This document shows, piece by piece, positions 47,465-57,963 of a stretch of 64,000 bases of DNA. Made by a program: the position numbers and the translations under genes. The stretch comes from CAWKGC01 sp963849005 (GTDB lineage: Bacteria; Pseudomonadota; Gammaproteobacteria; Burkholderiales; Usitatibacteraceae): the NCBI GenBank assembly GCA_963849005.1, contig CAWKGC010000023.1:372001-436000 (forward strand). Reading direction: 5' to 3'. Below the pieces are notes generated by a model. It saw only the letters and a list, made by a program, of their open reading frames with translations, was not told where the DNA came from and did no database searches. Positions within the stretch are counted from its first letter, which is position 1; the number at the start of each line of letters is the position of its first letter.

Positions 47465-49221
47465 CTACATCGAGATCGAACCCTCCCGAAACTCGGTCTT
47501 GTCGAGCCAGACATTGACGAGAACCGGCCGGCCCGCGGCAGCAAGATCCTTGGCACGCGCAAGCACGGCCGCAACCTCGGCATCGCTGCGAATCTCCAGC
47601 CCTTCCGCGCCGAAGCCCCGCGCAACCTCGTGGTACGCGGTTCGCGAGAGCACTGTTCCGACATCGTCGCCAAGCATCTTCACCTGCTCCCTGGCGATCT
47701 GTGTCCAGCCCGCGTCGTTGCCGACCACCGCGATCACCGGGATGCCGTGGCGCACGAAGGTGTCGAACTCGGCGAGCCCGTAGCCGCACGCGCCGTCGCC
47801 CCAGATGAGCCACACTTCCGAGCCGGGACGCACGGCGGCAGCACCAAGCGCGAAACCGGCGCCCACGCCGAGGGTACCGAAGGCGCCCGGATCCAGCCAC
47901 GTGAGCGGGCCGCGCGGATGGAGGATGTAGGAAGCGGTCGCGACGAAATCGCCGCCGTCCGCAACGAAGATCGCGCTTTCTCCCGCGGCGCGATCGATCG
48001 CGCGGAAGAGCGCGACCGGGTTCACGTGGGCGCCTCGGTTCTCGGCTTGCGCGTCGATCTCGACCTCGCGGTCGGCGTCGCGAACGTCGAGCGCGATGAT
48101 CCACTCATGGCGCCGGGCGCGATCGCCAACGCGATGCGCGAGCGCCGAGATGAAGCGCCCGGCGTCGCCGATCGCCTCGATTGAGGGCTTGCGGTTGAGG
48201 CGCGCATCCCGGGTGCTTCGGTTTGCCGCGATGAGCGTTGCGGAGCGGCGCACGTGCTTGCCGTAGTCGAGCCGGAAATCGCACGGCACGCCGGCGAGCA
48301 ACACGCAATCGGATTCGCGCAGCGCGGTCCTGCGTGCATGGCGCATCTGCAGGTTCGAATCGCGCCCCAGCAACCCGCGGGCCATGCCCGAAAGATAGGC
48401 CGGCACGCCGAGGCGACCGACCGCTTCGGCCAAAGCTTCCGCATGGGATGCATCGACGACCGCCTGGCTGCCGATCACCAGCAAGGGACGCTCGGCCCGG
48501 GCGAAAGCGGCGGCGGTCCTTGCGATAGCACTCTCGCCCGCCGCTGGAACCGACAATGGCGCTACAGCCGGCGCATACGCCTTCTCGCTGCCCGCGAACA
48601 TCTTGTCGGCATGGCGCTTGAGATACCAGCGCAGCATCCGGTCGGCGATCGACGTGCCCTTGCCTGCCGCATCGGCGTACCAGCCGCGAATCAGCTTCTC
48701 GTCGTAAAGCAGGTCCACCGGGCACTCGACGAAGGTCGGCCCGGGCACGCCATCGCGCGAAGCGGCGAGCGCCTCCTCGACCGCCGGGCCGAGGTCCGCC
48801 ACGCGCCTCACCTGCTTCACCAGTTTCACGTGCGGCGCGATCAGCGGTTCCTGGTCGATGTCCTGCAGCGCTCCCCTGCCCTGCAACGCCGTCGGCGCCG
48901 CGCCGCCCAGCAGCAGCACCGGCGATTGCGCGAGTTGCGCGTTCTTGAGCGCAGTGATGGTGTTGGTGAGGCCGGGTCCCGCCGTGACTGCCGCCACGCC
49001 TGTCGTGCCGGTGAGCCGCGCCACGGCGTCTGCCGCGAAGACCGCCGTGGCCTCGTCGCGCGTGTCGATGATGCGTATTCCGCGCGCCTTGGCAGCCACG
49101 AGGATCGGCGAAATGTGCCCGCCGCACAAAGTGAATATGAACGCACCCCGTTCGCGGCAAGGGCGTCGGCGACGCGTTCGCCGCCGTGCGCCGGGATGTT
49201 GGTCGCTTCCATGTCAGGCAT
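47465..49221 (-). CDS. TPP-dependent 2-hydroxyacyl-CoA lyase-like enzyme (ILVBL/HACL2 type), one frameshift
   Basis: About 584 residues with the three domains of thiamine-diphosphate enzymes. The Pyr domain (CGGHISPILVAAKARGIRII, DTRDEATAVFAADAVARLTG with the catalytic Glu, AAVTAGPGLTNTITALKNAQ, SPVLLLGGAAPTALQGRGAL) and the PP domain carry the TPP motif (GDGACGYGLAEFDTFVRHGI then VVGNDAGWTQIAREQVKMLG). These stretches, and the ending VLVNVWLDKTEFREGSISM, match the ILVBL branch closely. ILVBL (HACL2) is a 2-hydroxyacyl-CoA lyase in fatty acid alpha-oxidation; acetolactate synthase is the alternative but the regulatory subunit gene is absent. A break near 49140 separates the first ~28 residues. 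The start is the ATG at 49221 or 49212. It is preceded by and overlaps an acyl-CoA ligase gene. Confidence 0.85.
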
Positions 49222-50924
49222 TGTCCTGTGTCGAGGCTTCCTTTGCATGCCTTCGTTCAAGCGCCCGGTAATCGACCTTGCCCACCTTGGTCAGCGGCAG
49301 GGCATCGACGAAAGCCACTTCCCGCGGGCACGACCACTTGATGAGGCGCTCGCGGCAGAACGCGATGAGCGCGTCCTGCATCTCCGGTCCCGCCTGATGC
49401 GGCTCCCGCAGGACGACGTAGGCCATCACGCGCTCGACCTGCGCCGGATCCGGAACGCCGATCACGCAAACTTCCGCGACCGCCGGATGCAGCCGCATTG
49501 CCGCCTCGACCTGCGCGGGATAGACGTTGAACCCCGAGGACTTGATCATGCGCTTCAGGCGCACCGAGAAATAGAAGAAGCCGTCGGCGTCCATGCGGCC
49601 GAGGTCTCCGGTATGCAGCCAGGTGCGGCCGTCTGCATGCACGCGGAGCGTCTCGGCGGTGGCCTCCGGGTCGTCGAGGTAGCCGAGCATCACGGCCGGG
49701 CCGGCGATGCAGATCTCGCCTTCCTCGCCCACAGGCGCCTCGTCGGTCGAGCCGTGCAGGCAGATCTTCGCCAGCATGTCGGGAAGCGGAATCCCGATGG
49801 AGCCCTCGCGGTAATCGTCGACCGGCGTGGCCATGATGCCGCTGACCGCTTCGGTAAGCCCGTAGCCTTCGAGAAGCCTGCACCTTGCCGCCGCGGTCGG
49901 CCACCAGTTTTTCGAAGCGCTCCTTGACGACGCGCGGCAACGTGTCCGCGCCGCTGAAGCAGGCGGTAAGGCAGGACAGGTCGGCACGGGCAAGCGAAGC
50001 GTCCTTGCCCAGCGCATCGAAAAGCGTCGGCACGCCCACCAGCACGTTCGGCCGGTCGGTGCGCAGGAGCTTCGCCACGATCTCGGCGCTGAACTGCGGA
50101 ACGAGGATCGACTTGCCTCCGGCCATGAATGCCGCGTTCACGCAGACGCCGAGGCCGAAGCCGTGGAAGATCGGCAGGATGGCGAGGATGGCGTCGTGCT
50201 CGCCCATGCCGCACCACGCCGCGCAGCCCATTCCCTCCGAGATGAAGTTGCGGTGCGAAAGCACGATGCCCTTGGGCAGCCCGGTAGTGCCTCCGGAGAA
50301 GAGGATCGCGGCGGGATCGTTGGTGTTCCCATGCACGACGGGCGATGCGCGCCCGCGGCCGGCCATGAGTCCGGACCACCACCTCACACGGGCATCGGCC
50401 GGGACCTTGGCCAGCTTGCGGCCTTTCGTAAGCCAGAAGCCGAACCGCTTCAAGGGCGAGAGGTAGTCCGGAATGCGCGCGAGGATGATCCTCTCCAGCG
50501 CCTGCTTCGGCGTCGCCGCCGCGAGCGGCCCGTGGAAAGCGTCCAGCGTGAGCGCGATGCGCGCGCCGGTCACGTCGAGGAAGTGCGTGATTTCGGGCGC
50601 GGTCGAAAGCGGGTGGATCAACGCGGGGAGTGCGCCGATGCGGATCGCGGCGTAGAAAGCGATCACGCCCGGCGGCGAAGTCGGCATCGAGATCAGGAAG
50701 CGGTCGCCGGCCTTGAGCCCCTCGCCTGCCAGCGCCCCGGCGCAGCGGTCGACTTCGGCGAGCAGCGTACGGTAATCGGATCTCGTGCCGAAGAATTCCC
50801 AGGCGATGGCATCGGGCACGCGCGCCGCAGTCGCCGCGAGCGCTTCGTACAGCGTCAGCGGGGGGTAGTCGAGCGATGCCGGCACGCTGCCGTAGAAGCG
50901 AAGCCAAGGATGCGATTCGGTCAC
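49214..50924 (-). CDS. AMP-forming acyl-CoA synthetase, one frameshift
   Basis: About 569 residues. It has PPLTLYEALAATAARVPDAI, AAILFSGGTTGLPKGIVLSH (P-loop), AILPIFHGFGLGVCVNAAFM, LEGYGLTEAVSGIMATPVDD, WLHTGDLGRMDADGFFYFSV, RMIKSSGFNVYPAQVEAAMR, and the A10 lysine in LPLTKVGKVDYRALERRHAK. One frame break lies near 49885. The start codon is the GTG at 50924; the true N-terminus TESHPWLRFYGSVPASLDYP resembles acyl-CoA ligases of the medium/long-chain group. It overlaps the downstream TPP lyase (stop 49214-49216 inside that start), so the pair may activate and then cleave a 2-hydroxy fatty acid. Confidence 0.88.
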
Positions 50925-51068
50925 GCAATTGCTCCCATTGGGGCTCTCGAACAGCCCTTTCCCTTCAAGCCTACCCACGACGCCAGGATGCGGATTGTCC
51001 TGAGTCAATCCGCGGCGGGAATAGAATGGTCGTCGATTTCCCCTGCCAACCCCGATGGAGCCGATCCG

Positions 51069-51530
51069 ATGAAAACGAGCTTTCTCGCCGCGATGCTGTT
51101 CTGCGCGGCATTCGCCTGCGCACATGGCGACGCCAGGGCCGACAGCCACAACCCCGATCCGGTGGAAAAGGCGCTCATGAAAATCGAGGCCGAATTGGTC
51201 GGCGCCGTGGTCCGCAACGATATCGCCACTTTCGAACGGTACCTCGCGCCCGGCTACGTGTTCATCGGTCCAGACGGCACCGTGCAAAACCGCGCGGAGT
51301 GGATGGCAGACATGAAATCCGGCGCTCTGAAGATGGCCTCGTCTGCCAACGACGAGTTCAGGCTCCAGGTCCACGGCGACGCGGCAGTCGTCACCTACCG
51401 CAGCACGGACAAGGGCACCTACAACGGCATGGACATCAGCGGCCAATACCGCTGGACGGACGTTTTCGTGAAGAAGGGCGGCCGCTGGCTGATTGTGTCC
51501 ACCCAGGGCACGCCCATTCCCAAGAAATGA
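51069..51530 (+). CDS. Exported SnoaL-like/DUF4440 (NTF2-fold) protein
   Basis: An intact 153-residue protein. The signal peptide is KTSFLAAMLFCAAFACAHGD. The mature part is an NTF2-like fold: VEKALMKIEAELVGAVVRND, TFERYLAPGYVFIGPDGTVQ, DEFRLQVHGDAAVVTYRSTD, YRWTDVFVKKGGRWLIVSTQ. This is the common DUF4440 pattern of a small pocket with ligand or enzyme use unknown. I chose the ATG at 51069 because it starts the signal peptide; an upstream in-frame ATG only lengthens it. Its stop overlaps the next ATG (ATGA), forming a pair with the Rossmann oxidoreductase. Confidence 0.85.
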   Translation: MKTSFLAAMLFCAAFACAHGDARADSHNPDPVEKALMKIEAELVGAVVRNDIATFERYLAPGYVFIGPDGTVQNRAEWMADMKSGALKMASSANDEFRLQVHGDAAVVTYRSTDKGTYNGMDISGQYRWTDVFVKKGGRWLIVSTQGTPIPKK

Positions 51531-52180
51531 CGATCGCGCTCCTGGCCGGCGCAACCGGGCTGGTCGGCGGCGAATGCCTGCGCCTTCTGGCAGCGGACGA
51601 TGCGATCGGCGAAGTGCGTGTGCTCGCGAGGCGACCCCTGCCCCCGCAAAGCAAGGGCCCTCGCGTGAAGGAGTTGAGGACGGATTTCGCGGACCTGGAT
51701 GGGCATCCCGAGTGGTTCAGCGTCGATTGGGTGTTCTGCGCGCTGGGCACGACCATGAAGCAGGCCGGATCGCGCGAAGCCTTCCGCCGCGTGGACTATG
51801 ACTACCCGCTGGCGATTGCGAAGGCGGCCCGCGCGCAAGGGGCCAGCCACTTCCTGCTGGTGAGCGCGATGGGCGCGAACGCGCTTTCGCCGATCTTCTA
51901 CAACCGGGTGAAGGGCGAACTCGAGGAAGCGGTGCAGGCGCTGGGCTTCGCCTCGTTGACGCTCGCGCGCCCATCGCTGCTGCTCGGCGACCGGCAGGAC
52001 TGGCGCATTGGCGAAGAAGTCGCCAAGCGCGTCGGCTGGTTGTTCCCGCCCGGGTCCCGCCCGGTCCACGCCTCGCAAGTGGCCTCGGCGCTGGTGCAAG
52101 CCGCGCATGAACCGGCGCTCGGCCTGCATGTGCTGGAAAATCGGCAACTGCGAAACTACGGGGGGCACGCCTCGCCGTAA
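51527..52180 (+). CDS. NAD(P)-binding oxidoreductase, HTATIP2/TIP30-like
   Basis: An intact 217-residue atypical SDR. It has MTIALLAGATGLVGGECLRL (nucleotide-binding GATGxxG), EVRVLARRPLPPQSKGPRVK, VDWVFCALGTTMKQAGSREA (FCALGTT is a TIP30-family stretch), FRRVDYDYPLAIAKAARAQG, HFLLVSAMGANALSPIFYNR and KGELEEAVQALGFASLTLAR. The YNRVK provides a YxxxK catalytic pair. Substrate is unknown. It overlaps the SnoaL-like gene by 4 bp. It is followed, on the opposite strand, by a duplicated secreted protein gene. Confidence 0.9.
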   Translation: MTIALLAGATGLVGGECLRLLAADDAIGEVRVLARRPLPPQSKGPRVKELRTDFADLDGHPEWFSVDWVFCALGTTMKQAGSREAFRRVDYDYPLAIAKAARAQGASHFLLVSAMGANALSPIFYNRVKGELEEAVQALGFASLTLARPSLLLGDRQDWRIGEEVAKRVGWLFPPGSRPVHASQVASALVQAAHEPALGLHVLENRQLRNYGGHASP

Positions 52181-52199
52181 ACAGGCATGCACCCCGCGG

Positions 52200-53606
52200 T
52201 CATGGGCTTGCGGATTTGATCACGAAGTTCTGCACCGACTGCTGCCATACCAGCCCGGTGGTGCGGCCCGTGGCCGGGAAGTTGGGCACGCTCACCTCGG
52301 CCGAGGCGCCGACCAGGAATTCGCCCGAAGGAACGACCACGTTGAACTGCACGGGAGCTCCCTTGGCCTCGCCGTTCACGAACAACTGCGCCGTGTGCGA
52401 ACCGGCGCCGATCAGGTTGAAGTTGTAGAGCAGGCCGAAACCGGTGTTCAGGTTGCTTGCGCCGCACACGCTCGCCACGTCGCCGCGCCCCGAGCCGTAG
52501 GGCACGGTGATCGGCGCGCCGCCATCGATCGAAAGCCCGATGGCCGGGCCATCGCAGGACCAGCCTGAAAAAAGCGCTATCCCGCTATTGAAGCTGCCCG
52601 GCTGCGGATTCTCGAGAGAAGCGGGCGACGTTGCTGCAGGCGCGAAAGGCACTGAACCCGTCTCGTCGGAAACGCTCTTGGCGGACTTGATCACGAAGTT
52701 CTGCACCGACTGCTGCCAGCCCAGCACGGTCGTGCGTCCCGCGGAGGGGAAGTTGGGCACGCTCACCTCGGCGCTGGCGCCGACCAGGAATTCGCCCGCG
52801 GGAACGACCACGTTGAACTGCACGGGATTTCCCTTGGCCGCGCCGTTCACGAACAACTGCGCCGTGTGCGAGCCGGCCCCGATCAGGTTGAAGTTGTAGA
52901 GCAGGCCGAAGCCCGTGTTCAGGTTGCCTGCACCGCACACGCTCGCCACGTCGCCGCGCCCCGAGCCGTAGGGCACGGTGATCGGCGCGCCGCCGTCGAT
53001 CGAAAGCCCGATGGACGGGCCATCGCAGGACCACCCCGAGAAGAGCGCGATGCCGCTGTTGAAGCTGCCCGGCTGCGGATTCTCGAGCGAGGCAGGCCCC
53101 GATGCTGCAGGAGTCGAGGGCACCGAACCCGTCGCGCCGGCAAAATTCTTCGCGACATTGGGGCTGGTGCTGCCGTTGCGATTCAGCATGAGGCCGCCGG
53201 TCGTGGGCAAGGAGGCATAGGCGAACGTGTCGGAGCCCTCCCCCCAGTTCACTACGCCGCCGGAAGTGAAGAGAAATCCGCTGGGGATGACGTAGTCAGG
53301 CGCCACGCCTGCGAGTGCAGCGAATCCCGTCGTGCCGAACAACATAGTCTTGCCGGCCGTATTGCCCGGGAGGTTGGTCGTGATGTTGTAGGTACGCGTG
53401 GTGCCGCCCTGGGTGCTGGTGATCGAGTGGCCAGTCACGAACTGTTGGCCCGCGGCCAAAGCAGACAACTCGATGAACTGGACTGAACCGTCGGCATTGG
53501 AATAGAGCTTGGTGATCTGGAACAAGTGGAAAGTGGCATGGGCTGCCCCGCCCAGGCCGAGGCACAGTGCAGCCAGGACAAGCTTGCTGGCGAGTTTCGA
53601 GAACAT
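52200..53606 (-). CDS. Secreted protein with two near-identical ~157-residue modules
   Basis: An intact 468-residue protein of unknown function. A signal peptide (SKLASKLVLAALCLGLGGAA) leads to an N-terminal domain (residues ~25-175: FHLFQITKLYSNADGSVQFI, TYNITTNLPGNTAGKTMLFG). Two modules of about 145 residues follow, beginning at SLENPQPGSFNSGIALFSGW and nearly identical, in a tandem duplication of period 157 residues. Each has SCDGP, VPYGSGRGDVASVCG, LNTGFGLLYNFNLIGAGSHT, LFVNG and AEVSVPNFP. The start ATG at 53606 has RBS AAAGGAG. The first N-terminal part has lamin-tail-like features (VQFIELSA). No cell-wall or outer-membrane sorting signal (for example a PEP-CTERM) is visible. The gene stands alone, with a REP-like intergenic region upstream. 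Confidence 0.8.
   Translation of the reverse strand: MFSKLASKLVLAALCLGLGGAAHATFHLFQITKLYSNADGSVQFIELSALAAGQQFVTGHSITSTQGGTTRTYNITTNLPGNTAGKTMLFGTTGFAALAGVAPDYVIPSGFLFTSGGVVNWGEGSDTFAYASLPTTGGLMLNRNGSTSPNVAKNFAGATGSVPSTPAASGPASLENPQPGSFNSGIALFSGWSCDGPSIGLSIDGGAPITVPYGSGRGDVASVCGAGNLNTGFGLLYNFNLIGAGSHTAQLFVNGAAKGNPVQFNVVVPAGEFLVGASAEVSVPNFPSAGRTTVLGWQQSVQNFVIKSAKSVSDETGSVPFAPAATSPASLENPQPGSFNSGIALFSGWSCDGPAIGLSIDGGAPITVPYGSGRGDVASVCGASNLNTGFGLLYNFNLIGAGSHTAQLFVNGEAKGAPVQFNVVVPSGEFLVGASAEVSVPNFPATGRTTGLVWQQSVQNFVIKSASP
52209..53110. repeat. Tandem duplication, period 471 bp, within the secreted-protein gene
   Basis: The stretch beginning GATCACGAAGTTCTGCACC at 52218 recurs at 52689, giving a 471-bp period (157 codons) with about 95% identity over about 430 bp in each copy (52209-52639 and 52680-53110). 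The similarity continues through synonymous positions, so the duplication is recent or maintained by conversion. Differences fall mainly in the linker and a few codons. Confidence 0.9.
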
Positions 53607-53740
53607 GGAAGGCTCCTTTCGCAGGCGGGACGGCGGGCCGGTTTCGGCCCACCCATCATACGGACGACCGGGGGCCATGGATTCAATGCGCTGCGCGGCC
53701 TTCCCATGCGGCATCGACGCCGTGGACCGCGCACCGTCCT

Positions 53741-53912
53741 TCGTCATTCCGGGCTTGACCCGGAATCCATGGGTCCCGCGCGCGTCATTCCGGCCTTGAC
53801 CCGGGGCCCCCGCCGAGATGGGGGGCGGAATCCAGCGGCTCTCATGAAATGCCCTGGGCCCCGTATCAAGTCCGGGACGACGGAACGAGCGTCATTCCAG
53901 GCCTCGCCCGGA
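53741..53912. repeat. REP-like palindromic repeat cluster
   Basis: Three short related units (starting near 53744, 53783 and 53891) share GTCATTCC followed by GGCTTGACCCGGAATCC-like sequence. The first contains an 8-bp palindrome (ATTCCGGG, CTTGA loop, CCCGGAAT at 53746-53766). They occupy the 373-bp gap between the divergently transcribed secreted-protein gene and prfC; the remainder of that gap shows no gene. Such repeats are common in proteobacterial intergenic DNA. Confidence 0.75.
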
Positions 53913-53979
53913 AAGACGCAAGGTGCGATAAAATCGCGCTCCTTCCCGTTGTTCCTGCGGCATCCGCAGCACATCCCAA

Positions 53980-55584
<1,605 letters not shown>

Positions 55585-56105
55585 GTGGTGGCGGTAGCGG
55601 GCGGTTCCGTTCGACACGGCGAAATGGAATGGGGGGCGGTGGCGGGGGGTTCCCCTCGACCCGGCGCCATGACGGTACTCACGACCGCGCCGACGCCCTC
55701 GCCAGATCGGGCGTCCTTATGCAGCACCGCCGAGCTTGGCGTGAGTGTCGCGCCTCTCGAAGGGAACCGCCCCGCCCCCGCCTGCGCGTAAGGAGACGGC
55801 GCTTCGCGCCTCGCGCAGCGATGTCCACGCGAGCCTCGGCGGAGCCCTCCCTTTCGAGAGGCGAGTCCCTCCCGCCAATTGAATCGTCGCTACAGAAGAG
55901 TCGCCCGATTCACGAGGGCGGCAACTCGGTCGAAGCAACCGTGATGGCGCCGGGTCGAAAGGGAGGGCTTCGCCGGGGCTCGCTACTTCCGGAACGCCGT
56001 TATGGCGGGGACCGGATAGTCGGGGCGCCCGCGCCGGCAGGTCTGGATTCCGCCCTCCGATATGGTGAGGGCCCCGGGTCAAGCCCGGAATGGCGCGGTT
56101 GCGGG
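55585..56105. repeat. Intergenic repeat block, left arm of ~270-bp inverted repeat (55750-56023)
   Basis: This 521-bp gap has no gene. From about 55750 to 56023 it is about 95% identical to the reverse complement of 62690-62962. The inner part contains a shorter palindromic unit: the stretch from 55828 to 55856 pairs (with two mismatches) with 55956-55984. Before it, two shorter copies of a GGTTCCCTTCGACCCGGCG-like unit occur (55603-55620 and 55648-55666). The block ends just before the aapP stop. Confidence 0.85.
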
Positions 56106-56849
56106 TCAGTGCCCGAGGATCTTCGAGAGGAAGTCCTTGGTGCGGTCGCTCTTCGGGTGGTCGAAGAAGTCGTGCGGGTTGTTCTCCTCGATGATCTGGC
56201 CCTGGTCCATGAAGATCACGCGGTTGGCGACCGCCTTGGCGAAGCCCATCTCGTGGGTGACGCACAGCATGGTCATGCCCTGCCCGGCGAGCTCGATCAT
56301 CACGTCGAGCACTTCCTTGATCATTTCCGGGTCGAGCGCGGAAGTCGGCTCGTCGAAGAGCATGATCTTCGGCGTGAGGCACAACGCCCGGGCGATCGCT
56401 ACCCGCTGCTGCTGGCCGCCCGAGAGCTGCAGCGGATACTTGCCGGCCTGCTCGGCGATGCGCACGCGCTTCAACTGCGTCATCGCGCGGTCCTCGGCCT
56501 CCTTCTTCGGCATCCGTCCCACCCACATCGGCGACAGCGTCAGGTTTTCCAGCACGGTAAGGTGCGGGAAGAGGTTGAACTGCTGGAACACCATGCCGAC
56601 CTGCCGGCGGATCTTCTCGATCGCCTTCACGTCGTCGGCGAGTTCCGTGCCGTCGACGATGATGTGGCCTTCCTGATGTTCTTCCAGCCGGTTGATGCAG
56701 CGGATCAGCGTCGACTTGCCCGAGCCCGAGGGCCCGCAGATCACGATGCGCTCGCCTTGCGCGACCTTCAGGTCGATGTCCCGCAGCACGTGGAAGTCGT
56801 TCCCGTACCACTTGTTGACCTTGTCGAAGGTGATGATGGGTTCGCTCAT
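56106..56849 (-). CDS. aapP: Polar amino-acid ABC transporter, ATP-binding protein
   Basis: An intact 247-residue ATPase. Walker A is VICGPSGSGKSTLIRCINRL, the signature LQLSGGQQQRVAIARALCLT, Walker B IMLFDEPTSALDPEMIKEVL, and the switch histidine is in LCVTHEMGFAKAVANRVIFM. The length and sequence match GlnQ/AapP/BztD. It powers uptake of polar amino acids (glutamate, glutamine, aspartate and others). It is the last gene of aapJ-Q-M-P, 9 bp after aapM. Confidence 0.95.
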   Translation of the reverse strand: MSEPIITFDKVNKWYGNDFHVLRDIDLKVAQGERIVICGPSGSGKSTLIRCINRLEEHQEGHIIVDGTELADDVKAIEKIRRQVGMVFQQFNLFPHLTVLENLTLSPMWVGRMPKKEAEDRAMTQLKRVRIAEQAGKYPLQLSGGQQQRVAIARALCLTPKIMLFDEPTSALDPEMIKEVLDVMIELAGQGMTMLCVTHEMGFAKAVANRVIFMDQGQIIEENNPHDFFDHPKSDRTKDFLSKILGH

Positions 56850-56858
56850 TTTTCAGTC

Positions 56859-57962
56859 CTAGCGTGTTTTGCTCACGCTCAGCCGCTTCTCGACCCACAG
56901 GCTGTAGCGCGACATGGAGAAGCAGCAGGCAAAGTAGACCAGCGTGATGAACAGGTAGCCCTCGATCTTGAACGGCCGCCATTCGACGTCCGAATTGAGC
57001 GCAAGCGACATCGCGCCCGTCAGCTCGTAGAGGCTGACGATGGTCACGAGCGACGTGTCCTTGAAGGTGGCGATGAAGCTGTTCATGATTCCCGGCACCA
57101 CCATGGTCAGCGCCTGAGGCAGGACGATCTTCCTTTGCGTCTGCCAATAGGTGAGGCCGATGGTCTGCGCCGCCTCGACCTGCCCTTTTGGTATCGCCTG
57201 CAGCCCGCCGCGCACTGTCTCCGCGAGATAGGCCGCGCCGAAAAGGATGATGCCCACGAGCACACGCAGCAGGACGTCCGGCGATTTGCCTATCGGCATG
57301 AAGAGCGGGAACAGGAACGACGCCATGAAGAGCACCGAGATCAGCGGCACGCCGCGGACCAGCTCGACGTAGATGATGCACAGCGTGCGGATCGCCGGGA
57401 GGTTCGAGCGCCGCCCGAGCGCCACCACAACCGCGAGCGGGAACGCGAGCACGATGCCGAAGGTGGCGAGCATGATCGTGAGCGGCAGTCCGCCCCACAG
57501 GTCAGTGGGCACCGGCGACAGGCCGAACCAGCCACCGCCCATCAGGACGAAGAATGCCGGCACCACCGCGATCCACACGATCGCCAGCCAGCTCTTCCAG
57601 AACGCGCTGATGCAGCTGAACACCAGCAGGGCGACCAGCAACAGCGTGGCTACCAGGGGCCGCCACTGGTCGGCATAAGGGTAGCGGCCAAAGAGGATTA
57701 TCCGGTACTTCTCGGCAATCACGCCCCAGCAGGCCCCGGTGCCGCGCGCGGCCTGGCAGGCATTCGCGTCCGGCTGGAACACCGCCTGGAGAAGTGTCCA
57801 GTTCAGTGCCGCGGGCAAATAGCGCACCGCGAGGCCGATGACGATGACCGTGCCAACGATGCTCTTCCAGTCGCCGAAGAGGTTGGCGCGCATCCACGGG
57901 ATCACGCCCGTGGTGCGCACGGGAGAGGGACGCGAGGCGATCGGCTTGAAGGTGTCGGTCAT
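56859..57962 (-). CDS. aapM: Polar amino-acid ABC transporter, permease AapM/BztC-type
   Basis: An intact 367-residue inner-membrane protein. It has an extended N-terminal part (WKSIVGTVIVIGLAVRYLPA, TLLLVALLVFSCISAFWKSW) before the transporter core (TIMLATFGIVLAFPLAVVVA, CIIYVELVRGVPLISVLFMA, LLRVLVGIILFGAAYLAETV, RGGLQAIPKGQVEAAQTIGL with the EAA loop). The long N-terminus distinguishes Aap/Bzt permeases from the shorter GltK/HisM type. It pairs with aapQ, whose gene ends 2 bp upstream of its ATG. Confidence 0.95.
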   Translation of the reverse strand: MTDTFKPIASRPSPVRTTGVIPWMRANLFGDWKSIVGTVIVIGLAVRYLPAALNWTLLQAVFQPDANACQAARGTGACWGVIAEKYRIILFGRYPYADQWRPLVATLLLVALLVFSCISAFWKSWLAIVWIAVVPAFFVLMGGGWFGLSPVPTDLWGGLPLTIMLATFGIVLAFPLAVVVALGRRSNLPAIRTLCIIYVELVRGVPLISVLFMASFLFPLFMPIGKSPDVLLRVLVGIILFGAAYLAETVRGGLQAIPKGQVEAAQTIGLTYWQTQRKIVLPQALTMVVPGIMNSFIATFKDTSLVTIVSLYELTGAMSLALNSDVEWRPFKIEGYLFITLVYFACCFSMSRYSLWVEKRLSVSKTR

Positions 57963-57963
57963 C

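Noticed and set aside
47465..49221. Acetolactate synthase catalytic subunit (ilvB/ilvI)
   Set aside because: There is no ilvH/ilvN gene adjacent, and the GDG region, the N-DAGWTQIAREQ stretch and the C-terminus fit the ILVBL/HACL2 branch better; the alternative is noted in the feature.
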